This document shows positions 35,775 to 43,422 of a DNA stretch of 64,000 bases, piece after piece. The position numbers and the translations under genes were made by a program. Under the pieces are notes generated by a model. It was not told the DNA's origin and searched no databases. It saw only the letters and a list, made by a program, of their open reading frames with translations. How positions within the stretch are numbered: the first letter of the stretch is position 1; each line of letters begins with the position of its first letter. The stretch comes from Eubacterium sp. (GTDB lineage Bacteria > Bacillota > Clostridia > Lachnospirales > Lachnospiraceae): NCBI GenBank assembly GCA_017619835.1, contig JAFZRN010000025.1:62001-126000 (forward strand), in the 5' to 3' direction.

Positions 35775-37185
35775 CGCCCTATTGGCAAATTCGCAGGAGC
35801 AATTCATTCCCTTCGACGTCCCAGGACATAAAAACAGTATAATAGAACTTCAGGATTATTTTGGCGAAAAGGCTGTTTTCCTTGATAAGAATTCGCGCCC
35901 AGGAATTGACTTCATCAATCAGCCCAAAGGAGTGATTAGCGAGGCGGAGGCATTATTTGCCGAAGCTTTCAGGGCTGAGGACAGCTTTTTTATGGTAGGC
36001 GGCGCGACTTCTTGCGTACATGCAATGATTATGAGTGTTTGTTCGCCGGGTGATAAACTCATAATTCCAAGAAATTCTCATGTAAGTTGCATTAACTCAA
36101 CAATCCTATCGGGGATTATTCCTGTTTATGCTGACCCGGGTATAGATGACAGGCTGGGAATTTCTCTTGGCACAAGCGTCGAGTCCTTTGAGAATTGCAT
36201 TAAACGGAATAGGGATGCCAAGGCCATATTTATCATCAATCCAACTTATTATGGTATCTGCCCTGATATCAAAACGATCGTAGAGCTTGCACATTCCTAC
36301 GGAATGTATGTCATTATAGACGAGTCGCATGGCACGCATTTTTATTTCAACGAGAATATGCCAGCCAATGCTATGGACAGTGGGGCCGATCTTTCTGCTG
36401 TAAGTATGCACAAGACGGGAGGAGCTCTGACGCAAGCTGCAGCTCTCTTGTCTAGAGGGACAATACCGTCCTCACATATTCGTAGTATTATATCTTTGTT
36501 GCAGACGACAAGTGCTTCATACCTGCTGATGGCTTCACTTGATATCGCTAGGAAAAACCTTTATTTCAATGGAAGGGAAGCCGTTGGGCGTAGCATGATG
36601 TATGTCTACAATGCAAGGACCGAGATAAACAAGATCGGCGGCTTTTACGCTTTTGATAATGATATTTTAAATGGAAACTCTATATATGATCTTGATCCGA
36701 CTAAACTTAGCATAAATACAGTTGGGATTGGACTAACAGGCAGCGATGTTTACACCATCCTCAACAAACGTTACAAAATCCAGCTTGAGTTCGGGGATAT
36801 CAGGAACATTCTAGCAATAGGATCAGTTGGTGATAAGGAAGAGTATTATCGCAGCTTGGTTTCTGCACTAAGAGAAATCAGCGAAAAATATAAAAACACC
36901 TCCAACACCAGTTTGCACGAATTTGATTACGAGTATTTCTCTCCGATTATAAAAATGTTGCCTCAAATGGCCTTTTATTCGAGAAAAAGGATCATAGGAA
37001 TTTGGGATAGCGTCAATAGCATTAGTGGTGGTTTTGTTATGTGTTATCCACCAGGTATTCCCCTGCTCGCCCCTGGTGAGCTGATCACACGTAGCATTGT
37101 TGAGCATATCATATATGCGCAGGCTGAACAATGCGATATAATAGGCCTTACTCCAGACGGTAATATCTTTATAGTTGACCAATAA
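35746..37185 (+). CDS. Orn/Lys/Arg-decarboxylase-family PLP enzyme
   Basis: The 479-residue fold-type-I PLP protein has the major-domain motifs of the family: FDVPGHK near residue 23, FMVGGATSCVHAMIM near residue 82, VIIDESHGTHFYF, and the Schiff-base lysine Lys223 in SMHKTGGALTQ. It is shorter than inducible lysine or ornithine decarboxylases (~700) and matches the compact SpeA/YaaO-like group. It would decarboxylate a basic amino acid or a derivative. Translation is coupled to the CTP-synthase-like gene by a 29-base overlap. This suggests that its amine product may meet that enzyme, a hypothesis only. Confidence 0.87.
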   Translation: MNQKHTPLADALLANSQEQFIPFDVPGHKNSIIELQDYFGEKAVFLDKNSRPGIDFINQPKGVISEAEALFAEAFRAEDSFFMVGGATSCVHAMIMSVCSPGDKLIIPRNSHVSCINSTILSGIIPVYADPGIDDRLGISLGTSVESFENCIKRNRDAKAIFIINPTYYGICPDIKTIVELAHSYGMYVIIDESHGTHFYFNENMPANAMDSGADLSAVSMHKTGGALTQAAALLSRGTIPSSHIRSIISLLQTTSASYLLMASLDIARKNLYFNGREAVGRSMMYVYNARTEINKIGGFYAFDNDILNGNSIYDLDPTKLSINTVGIGLTGSDVYTILNKRYKIQLEFGDIRNILAIGSVGDKEEYYRSLVSALREISEKYKNTSNTSLHEFDYEYFSPIIKMLPQMAFYSRKRIIGIWDSVNSISGGFVMCYPPGIPLLAPGELITRSIVEHIIYAQAEQCDIIGLTPDGNIFIVDQ

Positions 37186-37282
37186 GCATTTCAGATATTA
37201 GATGCCACGCTGAGGATGGTGATTTTCAACTGGTAATAACCCCAAATTGAGTGGTAAATTTTCCTGGAATCATCTGGATAGA

Positions 37283-37497
37283 TTATTCAATGCATGTTTT
37301 AGGCATACATTTGCCACAAGATGTATTGAGACTAGAATGAAACTGAAAACACTGCAGATAATTTAAGGCTTTATAATATTGATATGAACATGCACATTTA
37401 TATTACAGAGGATGAAGATTTAAAAGAGATTGATTTAGTGGTTGATGCATTAAAAGAGGAAGAAATATTAATACCCAAAACATCTCGTGGTACTTGA
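37283..37497 (+). pseudogene. Tn916-type tyrosine integrase C-terminal remnant
   Basis: Two frames separated by one shift read FRHTFATRCIETRMKLKTLQ and then NIDMNMHIYITEDEDLKEID, in the order of the integrase C-terminus. RHTF and the late Tyr (HIY) are visible; the LGHS-type box between them is destroyed. It ends at a TGA at 37497. It marks the right edge of the 22.9-37.2 kb island. The stretch 37498-37599 is unassigned. Confidence 0.8.
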
Positions 37498-37599
37498 TCA
37501 AATGGACATAGGGCAGAAAGTTTATAAATACGAGTTTTTTAAGGAAATTATGAAGTTATAAAATTAGGGATAGATGGTAGAGTTGTTTTTCATAAACAG

Positions 37600-38562
37600 T
37601 TGACTAATAAGGAAGACTTATTACGTATGGTAACATATGTATTGGATTCGCTTGTTGATGTTGATAATGGTAAAGCAGTTGCTGTTGTTATGAAGAGAAC
37701 ACCGCTAATGTTTGCTGCTTTATTTGAATTGTATACTAAATGCATTCCATTTACAGTTCAGGTGGGATGCAGAATAAGGTGTCATTATTGCCCTCAAGAT
37801 TTATTATTGACTAATTATTTTGAAGGTTTTTCTCGGCGGGAAAATATATTAAGTTTAGAGGCGTTTAAAAAGTGTATCGATAAGATTCCTAAGGACTGTA
37901 TTGTGACTTTTTCAGGATATTGTGAGCCGTTTCAACATCCTGATATAGTTGAAATGATTAAATATGCTGATAAAAAGGGGTTGGCGATACAGCTTTATAC
38001 AACGTTTGATGGATGTACAATTAAACAATTTGAAGCTATTAAAGAGGTAAATTTTTCAAAAGTTGTATTACATGAACCTGATGAGGATGGTCACGCGCAT
38101 ATAAATTGTAATGAAGAGTATTGGAGTGTGATAGATCGCGTACTTGACTGGAAACGAAGTGATGGAAGAATGATGTGTGATAGGGCAAATGGACAATCTG
38201 CTCCATCGAGGGAATTTGTTGAAAAGACAAATAGGAGGATAACAATAAAGACAAATTTGAATAATAGAGCTGGATATCTAAATAATGATGGCGATAAATT
38301 AAGATCAAAATGTTTACCCAACGGAAAAATCTATTGCAGTAAATCATTATTCCAAAACCAATGGGTTTTGTTGCCTGATGGAACGGTTACTCTATGTTGT
38401 AATGATTTTGGTTTAAGACATGTAATTGGTAATTTATTAGAGTCTTCTTATGATGAATTATTACAAAGTGATGAATATAAAAGAGTTAAAAGACAAATGC
38501 TTGAACTTGAAGATTCAAAAGATCTTTTGTGCAGAGAGTGTTATTATGCAAATCAACTATGA
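37600..38562 (+). CDS. Radical SAM/SPASM enzyme 3 with N-terminal adenylation-domain scrap
   Basis: The 320-residue frame has Cys57-X3-Cys61-X2-Cys64 (VQVGCRIRCHYC), then FSGYCEPFQHPDI, and the C-terminus NQWVLLPDGTVTLCCNDF with a late CRECY, a SPASM pattern. The first ~48 residues instead resemble the N-terminal part of an NRPS adenylation domain (GKAVAVVMKRTPLMFAALFEL). The frame is open back to 37543 and has no good ribosome site, so the start is uncertain: TTG 37600, ATG 37627 and ATG 37690 are candidates. It looks like a fusion left by a recombination event. Whether it is active cannot be told. Confidence 0.75.
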   Translation: MTNKEDLLRMVTYVLDSLVDVDNGKAVAVVMKRTPLMFAALFELYTKCIPFTVQVGCRIRCHYCPQDLLLTNYFEGFSRRENILSLEAFKKCIDKIPKDCIVTFSGYCEPFQHPDIVEMIKYADKKGLAIQLYTTFDGCTIKQFEAIKEVNFSKVVLHEPDEDGHAHINCNEEYWSVIDRVLDWKRSDGRMMCDRANGQSAPSREFVEKTNRRITIKTNLNNRAGYLNNDGDKLRSKCLPNGKIYCSKSLFQNQWVLLPDGTVTLCCNDFGLRHVIGNLLESSYDELLQSDEYKRVKRQMLELEDSKDLLCRECYYANQL

Positions 38563-38641
38563 TATATTTGGAAGATAGTTGTACAAGGGATTGAACGATA
38601 TGGAATCGATAACAACAATTAAGAAAGAATAAAAGAGTAGG

Positions 38642-39286
38642 ATGGAAATATATAAATACGAATCCAATTTGTTATCATCTAATATGTATATAATCCAACA
38701 AGATGGTCATGCGATTATAATTGATCCATTTGAAGACTTGAAGAACGATGGAAAAAAAATTATTGATAAAATTATTTTAACACATGAGCATTTTGATCAT
38801 ATTTCAGGTGTGAATTATTGGAAAACAATATCTGGTGCTCCTGTTTTATGCAGTAAAAAATGTGCTGAATTAATTATTGACTCGTCGAAAAATATGGCAA
38901 AGTATTTTAGATCGTTTTGCAAATATCAGACATGGATACAAATAGATGAGATTCCTGAATTTGATAAGGATTATGTATGTTCAGCAGATGAAGTGTTCGA
39001 AGATAATTTTGAGTTTCAATGGGAAGGACATAAGATTTCTCTTTTTGAACTTCCAGGACATTCTATTGGAAGTATTGGTATCTTAATAGATGATACACAT
39101 TTTTTTTCTGGTGACAGCTTAATTGAAGGAGTCGATCATGAGAGCAATATACCTGTTGGCAGTATAGAAAGTTGGATAAAAATATCTAAACCCAGGTTGC
39201 AATCTTTGCCTGATGGAATTATGGTTCATCCAGGACATTTTAGAGAGTTCTTATATAAAAGTGAATATATAAATATATTGACGTAG
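38642..39286 (+). CDS. Metallo-beta-lactamase-fold hydrolase
   Basis: The 214-residue protein has the metal motif THEHFDH (residues ~48-54), ELPGHSIGS, a metal Asp in FSGDSL and VHPGHF, the usual glyoxalase II-like set. It would hydrolyse a thioester, ester or lactone. In a carrier-protein locus a thioester substrate is reasonable. An eroded copy lies at 17895-18195, directly downstream of the first cluster. The ATG at 38642 has AGTAGG upstream. Confidence 0.9.
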   Translation: MEIYKYESNLLSSNMYIIQQDGHAIIIDPFEDLKNDGKKIIDKIILTHEHFDHISGVNYWKTISGAPVLCSKKCAELIIDSSKNMAKYFRSFCKYQTWIQIDEIPEFDKDYVCSADEVFEDNFEFQWEGHKISLFELPGHSIGSIGILIDDTHFFSGDSLIEGVDHESNIPVGSIESWIKISKPRLQSLPDGIMVHPGHFREFLYKSEYINILT

Positions 39287-39323
39287 AGGTATACATAGGA
39301 TCTAATAAACAGTAAATAAGGAT

Positions 39324-39896
39324 ATGAGTATTATAATGAATGAAGAAAAGGAGATAAAAATACTTCTTAATAAAGAAGAATATGAAAAAGTAAATGATTT
39401 ATTCGAATGGTCTAAGGATTATATTCAGATTACTCATTATTATGGTAGTGATATCAATATCAAATCAAAAAATAATACCTACAGGGTGAGAGAAAAGAAT
39501 GGGAAAATTAAAATCCAAGTTAAAATTCCCAAATCATATGATGGATCATTACATGTCAAAATGGAATATGAAAGAGAAATATCTGATATCCCTGAAGTAT
39601 TAACAAAAGAAGAACTTTCCAATATTACCGGAATAAGCATTTTAGAGGATAAAATGTATATCGGTAAATTGGTAACCAGACGTAAAGAATGTATTAAGTA
39701 TGAAAATGTAGAGATATGCCTAGATAAAAATGAATATCTAAATAAAACAGATTATGAGATAGAGATAGAATTTAAAGGTGGGTATCCCTGGTCGATTATT
39801 TCCATTCTTGAGAACAATGGTATTGTTACTTCTTCAGTGGTTGAAGGTAAGAATTCACGTTATTTGAGAGAATTAATGTCTACTTTGGATAATTAG
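39324..39896 (+). CDS. CYTH-domain protein (triphosphate tunnel fold)
   Basis: The 190-residue protein (or 186 from an ATG at 39336) has the CYTH signature EKEIKILL near the N-terminus, YRVREKNGKIKIQVK, and DYEIEIEFKGG, so it should form an eight-stranded tunnel binding triphosphates. Family members include thiamine triphosphatase, adenylyl cyclase and inorganic triphosphatases. It is the last gene before a terminator that resembles the one at 4774. Its link to the surrounding biosynthesis is unknown. Confidence 0.88.
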   Translation: MSIIMNEEKEIKILLNKEEYEKVNDLFEWSKDYIQITHYYGSDINIKSKNNTYRVREKNGKIKIQVKIPKSYDGSLHVKMEYEREISDIPEVLTKEELSNITGISILEDKMYIGKLVTRRKECIKYENVEICLDKNEYLNKTDYEIEIEFKGGYPWSIISILENNGIVTSSVVEGKNSRYLRELMSTLDN

Positions 39897-39920
39897 ATTT
39901 TCTTGATGGGTTCTAAGATA

Positions 39921-39957
39921 AATGGCACATAAGCCACTGACTTATGTGCCATTGATT
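39921..39957 (+). terminator. Hairpin terminator after CYTH gene
   Basis: AATGGCACATAAG (39921-39933) pairs perfectly with CTTATGTGCCATT (39941-39953) around a 7-base loop, followed by GATTT. It shares the stem with the 4774-4812 terminator, and downstream sequence (AATAACCTTCACC) resembles that after the left copy. Confidence 0.85.
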
Positions 39958-40131
39958 TAATAACCTTCACCCTATTTCTCATAAAAGATTATTAAAATAG
40001 TGATTTTAAAAAACTAAAAATACTATAATCAAAAAATGAATGATATCCGGTTCTATGCATTTTTATCCTCCCTCCCATATAAATACTCTCTGGTGAATGA
40101 TAATACTAAAAGTGTTTTTTGTATATATTGA

Positions 40132-40165
40132 TTGAGTGAACGACACTTTTTTTGTGTGAACGACA
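40132..40165 (+). promoter_or_regulatory. Direct-repeat operator pair upstream of LytTR regulator
   Basis: TTGAGTGAACGACA (40132-40145) and TTGTGTGAACGACA (40152-40165) are spaced 20 bp start to start, the same element as in the array at 4895-4980. The spacing suits LytTR dimers. They lie about 100 bases before the likely transcription start of the regulator gene, which suggests autoregulation. Confidence 0.72.
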
Positions 40166-40215
40166 CTTTTTTTATAAAAATCCAACCTATTATTTGAATT
40201 TTTGTTTGAATAATA

Positions 40216-40244
40216 TTGTTTAAAAAATATTAATATGATAGAAT
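40216..40244 (+). promoter_or_regulatory. Promoter of the LytTR two-component operon
   Basis: TTGTTT (40216-40221), a 17-base spacer and TAGAAT (40239-40244) form a good sigma-A type promoter about 45 bases before the ATG at 40289. The operator pair lies 50 bases further upstream. The rest of 39958-40288 shows nothing else. Confidence 0.6.
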
Positions 40245-40288
40245 CTCTGTCTAGGGTTTTAGTATTTATATGATGAAGAGGTTATATC

Positions 40289-41014
40289 ATGAATGACAGG
40301 TTTTCTTTTAATGTAGCGATCTGCGATGACGAGCAGCGATGGTGTAATGCTATTTTTGAGTCATGCAGAAGATTCGTTGAAAAAAATAATGTGGGTATGA
40401 ATATTTTTTCATATGATAATGGTGAGAAACTCATTTCCGATAAGGATAAAGAGATTGACCTGCTTTTTCTTGACGTTGAGATGGAATCAATGAATGGATT
40501 AGAGGTTATGAAAAAAGTTGAAGTATTACCTAACATACATACTATTATTTTTGTTTCCAGTCATTCTGAAGCAGTATGGGATTCTTTTGGATATAAAACA
40601 AAAGGTTTTGTTCCAAAACCTTTTTCTGATGAAGATCTTTGGAATAAAATTATTGATGTTTATTCCAAAAAGCTATCTGATGGAGTTTTAAAGTTTTCTG
40701 ATGCTTCGGGGATTGTTTTATTTAATAAGTCAGATATAATTCTTTTGAGAGCTGATTCCAATTATGTGAAGATAAATACAAAAAATAGCGAAAGAATTGT
40801 TACATGTACTTTAAAAGAATGTGAGAAAAAACTTGGTGGACTTCCTTTTGTAAGAATACATAAATCATATATAGTAAATCTTGATTATGTTTCGAATCTG
40901 TTCGGTGGAGAAGTTGTTTTAAAAAACAATGATTCATACAAAATAGGACGTAGTTTTAGAGAACAGGTCAAGAAAACCTATCATGAGTATTTGGTTAAGG
41001 AGTTGCATCTATGA
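40289..41014 (+). CDS. LytTR-family response regulator (AgrA-like)
   Basis: A 241-residue protein. The receiver domain has FNVAICDDEQ (acidic pocket), the phospho-acceptor Asp62 in LLFLDVEM, and KPF as the conserved lysine region. The C-terminal ~100 residues form a LytTR DNA-binding domain (ILLRADSNYVKI...VTCTLKECEKKL...FVRIHKSYIVNLDYV). AgrA-type regulators respond to a histidine kinase sensing a peptide. The gene overlaps the kinase gene by 4 bases and carries direct-repeat operators upstream that recur before the carrier-protein cluster. Confidence 0.93.
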   Translation: MNDRFSFNVAICDDEQRWCNAIFESCRRFVEKNNVGMNIFSYDNGEKLISDKDKEIDLLFLDVEMESMNGLEVMKKVEVLPNIHTIIFVSSHSEAVWDSFGYKTKGFVPKPFSDEDLWNKIIDVYSKKLSDGVLKFSDASGIVLFNKSDIILLRADSNYVKINTKNSERIVTCTLKECEKKLGGLPFVRIHKSYIVNLDYVSNLFGGEVVLKNNDSYKIGRSFREQVKKTYHEYLVKELHL

Positions 41015-42315
41015 GTGAATATATATGGGTATGTGTATTTTCGCTACTTGAATTAACTAAGTATTTATTATGTCTGATAATTGTATTTAATATTCCAATT
41101 TATAAGAAGAAACTTTTGATACCTGTTTGGATTATGGTATCATTTCTTCTTTGCATGTCATTCTATCTTATCTTTAATCTTCATAGTATATTCTATTTAT
41201 TTCCTAATGCGTGTACTCTGTTGCTTCTTTTTTCGTTTGAGAAAAAAACGAAACTTAGAGGATTGCTGTATATAATTCTTACCTGGATCATAATAGACAC
41301 CTTTTCTGAGATAATAAGCCAGTTTCTTGCATTTTTCAGTGGTAATATAGAATATATTGAGGTTTCTGCAAGTGTTATTCTTTTTGTTGAGAAATTCATA
41401 GTTATAGCGTGTCTGGTTTTATATCATTTGATTGTAAATGTACTTATTAGAAAGAAAGTATCATATTATTTCTATCCTTATCAATGGGTGATAATCTTTT
41501 TGTTCTTTTTTGGAATTGTTATGATAGTTCCTACATTAGAGAGTATTGCTATGGGTAAGGAGGTAAATACAAATGAGTACGTTGTTATGTGTATCTGTGC
41601 CATGCTTATGCTGTTTCTCTTCATTATAATAATGATCTGGCAAAGCTATGTCCTAAGAAAAAACATGTCTATGAAAGAGCGGGAGATCAGTTACCAGTAT
41701 ATGCTTAGATCCCAGTCGGAATACTTTGACAGTCTGATGAAAAATGATTCCGAGATGAGAAAACTTCGTCATGATATGAGGGCTCATATCACTGCGCTGA
41801 AGGAACTCATTTCCCAAAATGATAATGAAAAACTTTTAGAATATCTTTCACGTATGGAAGAAAAGACCAATCTGACCAAAACGATTAGATATACCGGAAA
41901 CAATGCGGTTGATGCAGTTATAAATGAACTTACCCGTCAGATGGATGAAAACGGAATTGAATTTAAATTTGATGGTATTATTAGTGTAAGAGAAGAGATC
42001 AAGGATTTTGATCTTTGCACAATCTTTTACAATATTCTTATGAATGCGATTGAAGGCTGTATGGCGGTTGAAGGCGCCGATAAGAAGACAATATCCGTAA
42101 AAGTTAAGAATATCGGTGATAAGCTGGGTATCTCGATTGAGAATGAGACCATACTGGAAAAGATTCCGGAGACCGGAATCCTTGTTACTACGAAAGAAGA
42201 TAAGGTTAATCATGGTTTTGGTACCATGAATGTTAAAGAAGTCGTAAGTAAGTACGACGGTATCTATGATAATTCAATCAAAGGCGGCAAGTTTATTGCT
42301 GATATTATCATATAG
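41011..42315 (+). CDS. GHKL sensor histidine kinase (AgrC-like)
   Basis: The 434-residue protein has six or seven membrane helices in the first ~210 residues, then the phospho-acceptor His254 in KLRHDMRAH and a GHKL ATPase with an N-box (FYNILMNAIEGC) and a G-box (HGFGTMNVKEV). The layout is that of peptide-pheromone sensors such as AgrC. No AgrD or AgrB gene is visible nearby, so the signal could be the product of the upstream cluster, or come from elsewhere. Translation is coupled to the regulator by a 4-base overlap. Confidence 0.92.
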   Translation: MSEYIWVCVFSLLELTKYLLCLIIVFNIPIYKKKLLIPVWIMVSFLLCMSFYLIFNLHSIFYLFPNACTLLLLFSFEKKTKLRGLLYIILTWIIIDTFSEIISQFLAFFSGNIEYIEVSASVILFVEKFIVIACLVLYHLIVNVLIRKKVSYYFYPYQWVIIFLFFFGIVMIVPTLESIAMGKEVNTNEYVVMCICAMLMLFLFIIIMIWQSYVLRKNMSMKEREISYQYMLRSQSEYFDSLMKNDSEMRKLRHDMRAHITALKELISQNDNEKLLEYLSRMEEKTNLTKTIRYTGNNAVDAVINELTRQMDENGIEFKFDGIISVREEIKDFDLCTIFYNILMNAIEGCMAVEGADKKTISVKVKNIGDKLGISIENETILEKIPETGILVTTKEDKVNHGFGTMNVKEVVSKYDGIYDNSIKGGKFIADIII

Positions 42316-42316
42316 T

Positions 42317-43159
42317 TTATTGAGTATGATGTAATTTTCGGTATTCACGCGGGGTACAGCCCGTCACTTCGTGGAAGACCTTATTGAAGGTCGTGGTGGA
42401 CTGGAAGCCCGACATGAAGGCGCAGTCGGTTATTGAGAGGCGTTCATCTGTAAGCAGATTGATCGCGCTCTGAACCCTGACTGAAGAAAGATATGCCGGA
42501 AATGACATCTCGGTATATTCATTAAAAAGCTTGGAGAAGTAGTAGGGGTTAAGCCCTATATTTGATGCTACTTCGGCCTGTGATATGTTATCTGTATGGC
42601 GCTCGGCGATAAGCTTAAGCGCTTGTTTTATATATTCCCATGAACGTGCGTTGAATTTATCATTACCGATCTGTTCTTTTTGCTCTCGGAGTACAAGGTC
42701 ACCCAGTTGGACCATGATATCGAAGATAAGTCTCTTGCATCTTGTTTCCGAGAAACTCGGACTTGTTCTGAAAATGTCCCGAATTTTGTATATTATCTCA
42801 GTGATGGCGCCGGCAAGTTCCGGCTCTTTTTTTGCAGAGATATGGTGATATCTCTTGAAGAATCTTGAGGCAGTGATGAGATCGATGTTATTCTCGATCA
42901 CACCTGAAGAAAACTGTATGAACATAGATCCGTTCTCGGGGACGTTTATGATCTCATGCAGCTCGCGGGGCCATACGATTACGATATCTCCCTTTTCGGG
43001 TTTTATCACTTCATCACCTACTTTATATTTGCACCCATCCTTAAGGATGATAGTTATCTCTCCGTCACTGTGCCAGTGGGATGGGAAGGAAGTAGGAGAC
43101 TCGTCATCAGTTATTGAAACGCCATTTATATTGTTATATTGGATTACTTCTTTATTCAT
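42317..43159 (-). CDS. AraC-family transcriptional regulator
   Basis: A 280-residue protein with a cupin-like N-terminal domain (HWHSDGEITIILKDG...GDIVIVWPRELHEI) and a C-terminal AraC double helix-turn-helix (ISQAEVASNIGLNPYYFSKLF... then ITDCAFMSGFQSTTTFNKVF). It probably senses a small sugar-like effector. The gene is divergent from the MATE pump gene at 43423, so that pump is a candidate target. It converges with the histidine kinase gene, two bases between. Confidence 0.9.
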   Translation of the reverse strand: MNKEVIQYNNINGVSITDDESPTSFPSHWHSDGEITIILKDGCKYKVGDEVIKPEKGDIVIVWPRELHEIINVPENGSMFIQFSSGVIENNIDLITASRFFKRYHHISAKKEPELAGAITEIIYKIRDIFRTSPSFSETRCKRLIFDIMVQLGDLVLREQKEQIGNDKFNARSWEYIKQALKLIAERHTDNISQAEVASNIGLNPYYFSKLFNEYTEMSFPAYLSSVRVQSAINLLTDERLSITDCAFMSGFQSTTTFNKVFHEVTGCTPREYRKLHHTQ

Positions 43160-43220
43160 ATGACTTCACCTTTTGGTTTTTATTCACAGTAACCGAAAAA
43201 GCATTCGGGACGTACGCACA

Positions 43221-43326
43221 CGCATACAGCTTGTTCTTAAGCAAGCTTAAACAAGCTTTGTATGCGGTGCTCTATTGTCTGCTTCGCAGACACCTCCCTC
43301 ATGTTTTTTGGTTCCTGCTTCGCAGG
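43221..43326. repeat. Cluster of three hairpins between divergent genes
   Basis: A long imperfect inverted repeat (43221-43235 with 43250-43266, stem CGCATACAGCTTGTT) is followed by two short hairpins with the same core: GTCTGCTTCGCAGAC (43277-43291) and CCTGCTTCGCAGG (43314-43326). They lie between the AraC gene and the MATE gene. They may be regulator sites, an RNA leader or a repeat element. Confidence 0.6.
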
Positions 43327-43422
43327 TACGATAAGAATAGATATACCTATCATAGCAAAAATTGGGCAAAATACAATAAATATTGACTGTTTTTTTATTT
43401 TTATTTGTTTTATTCTTGTGGC

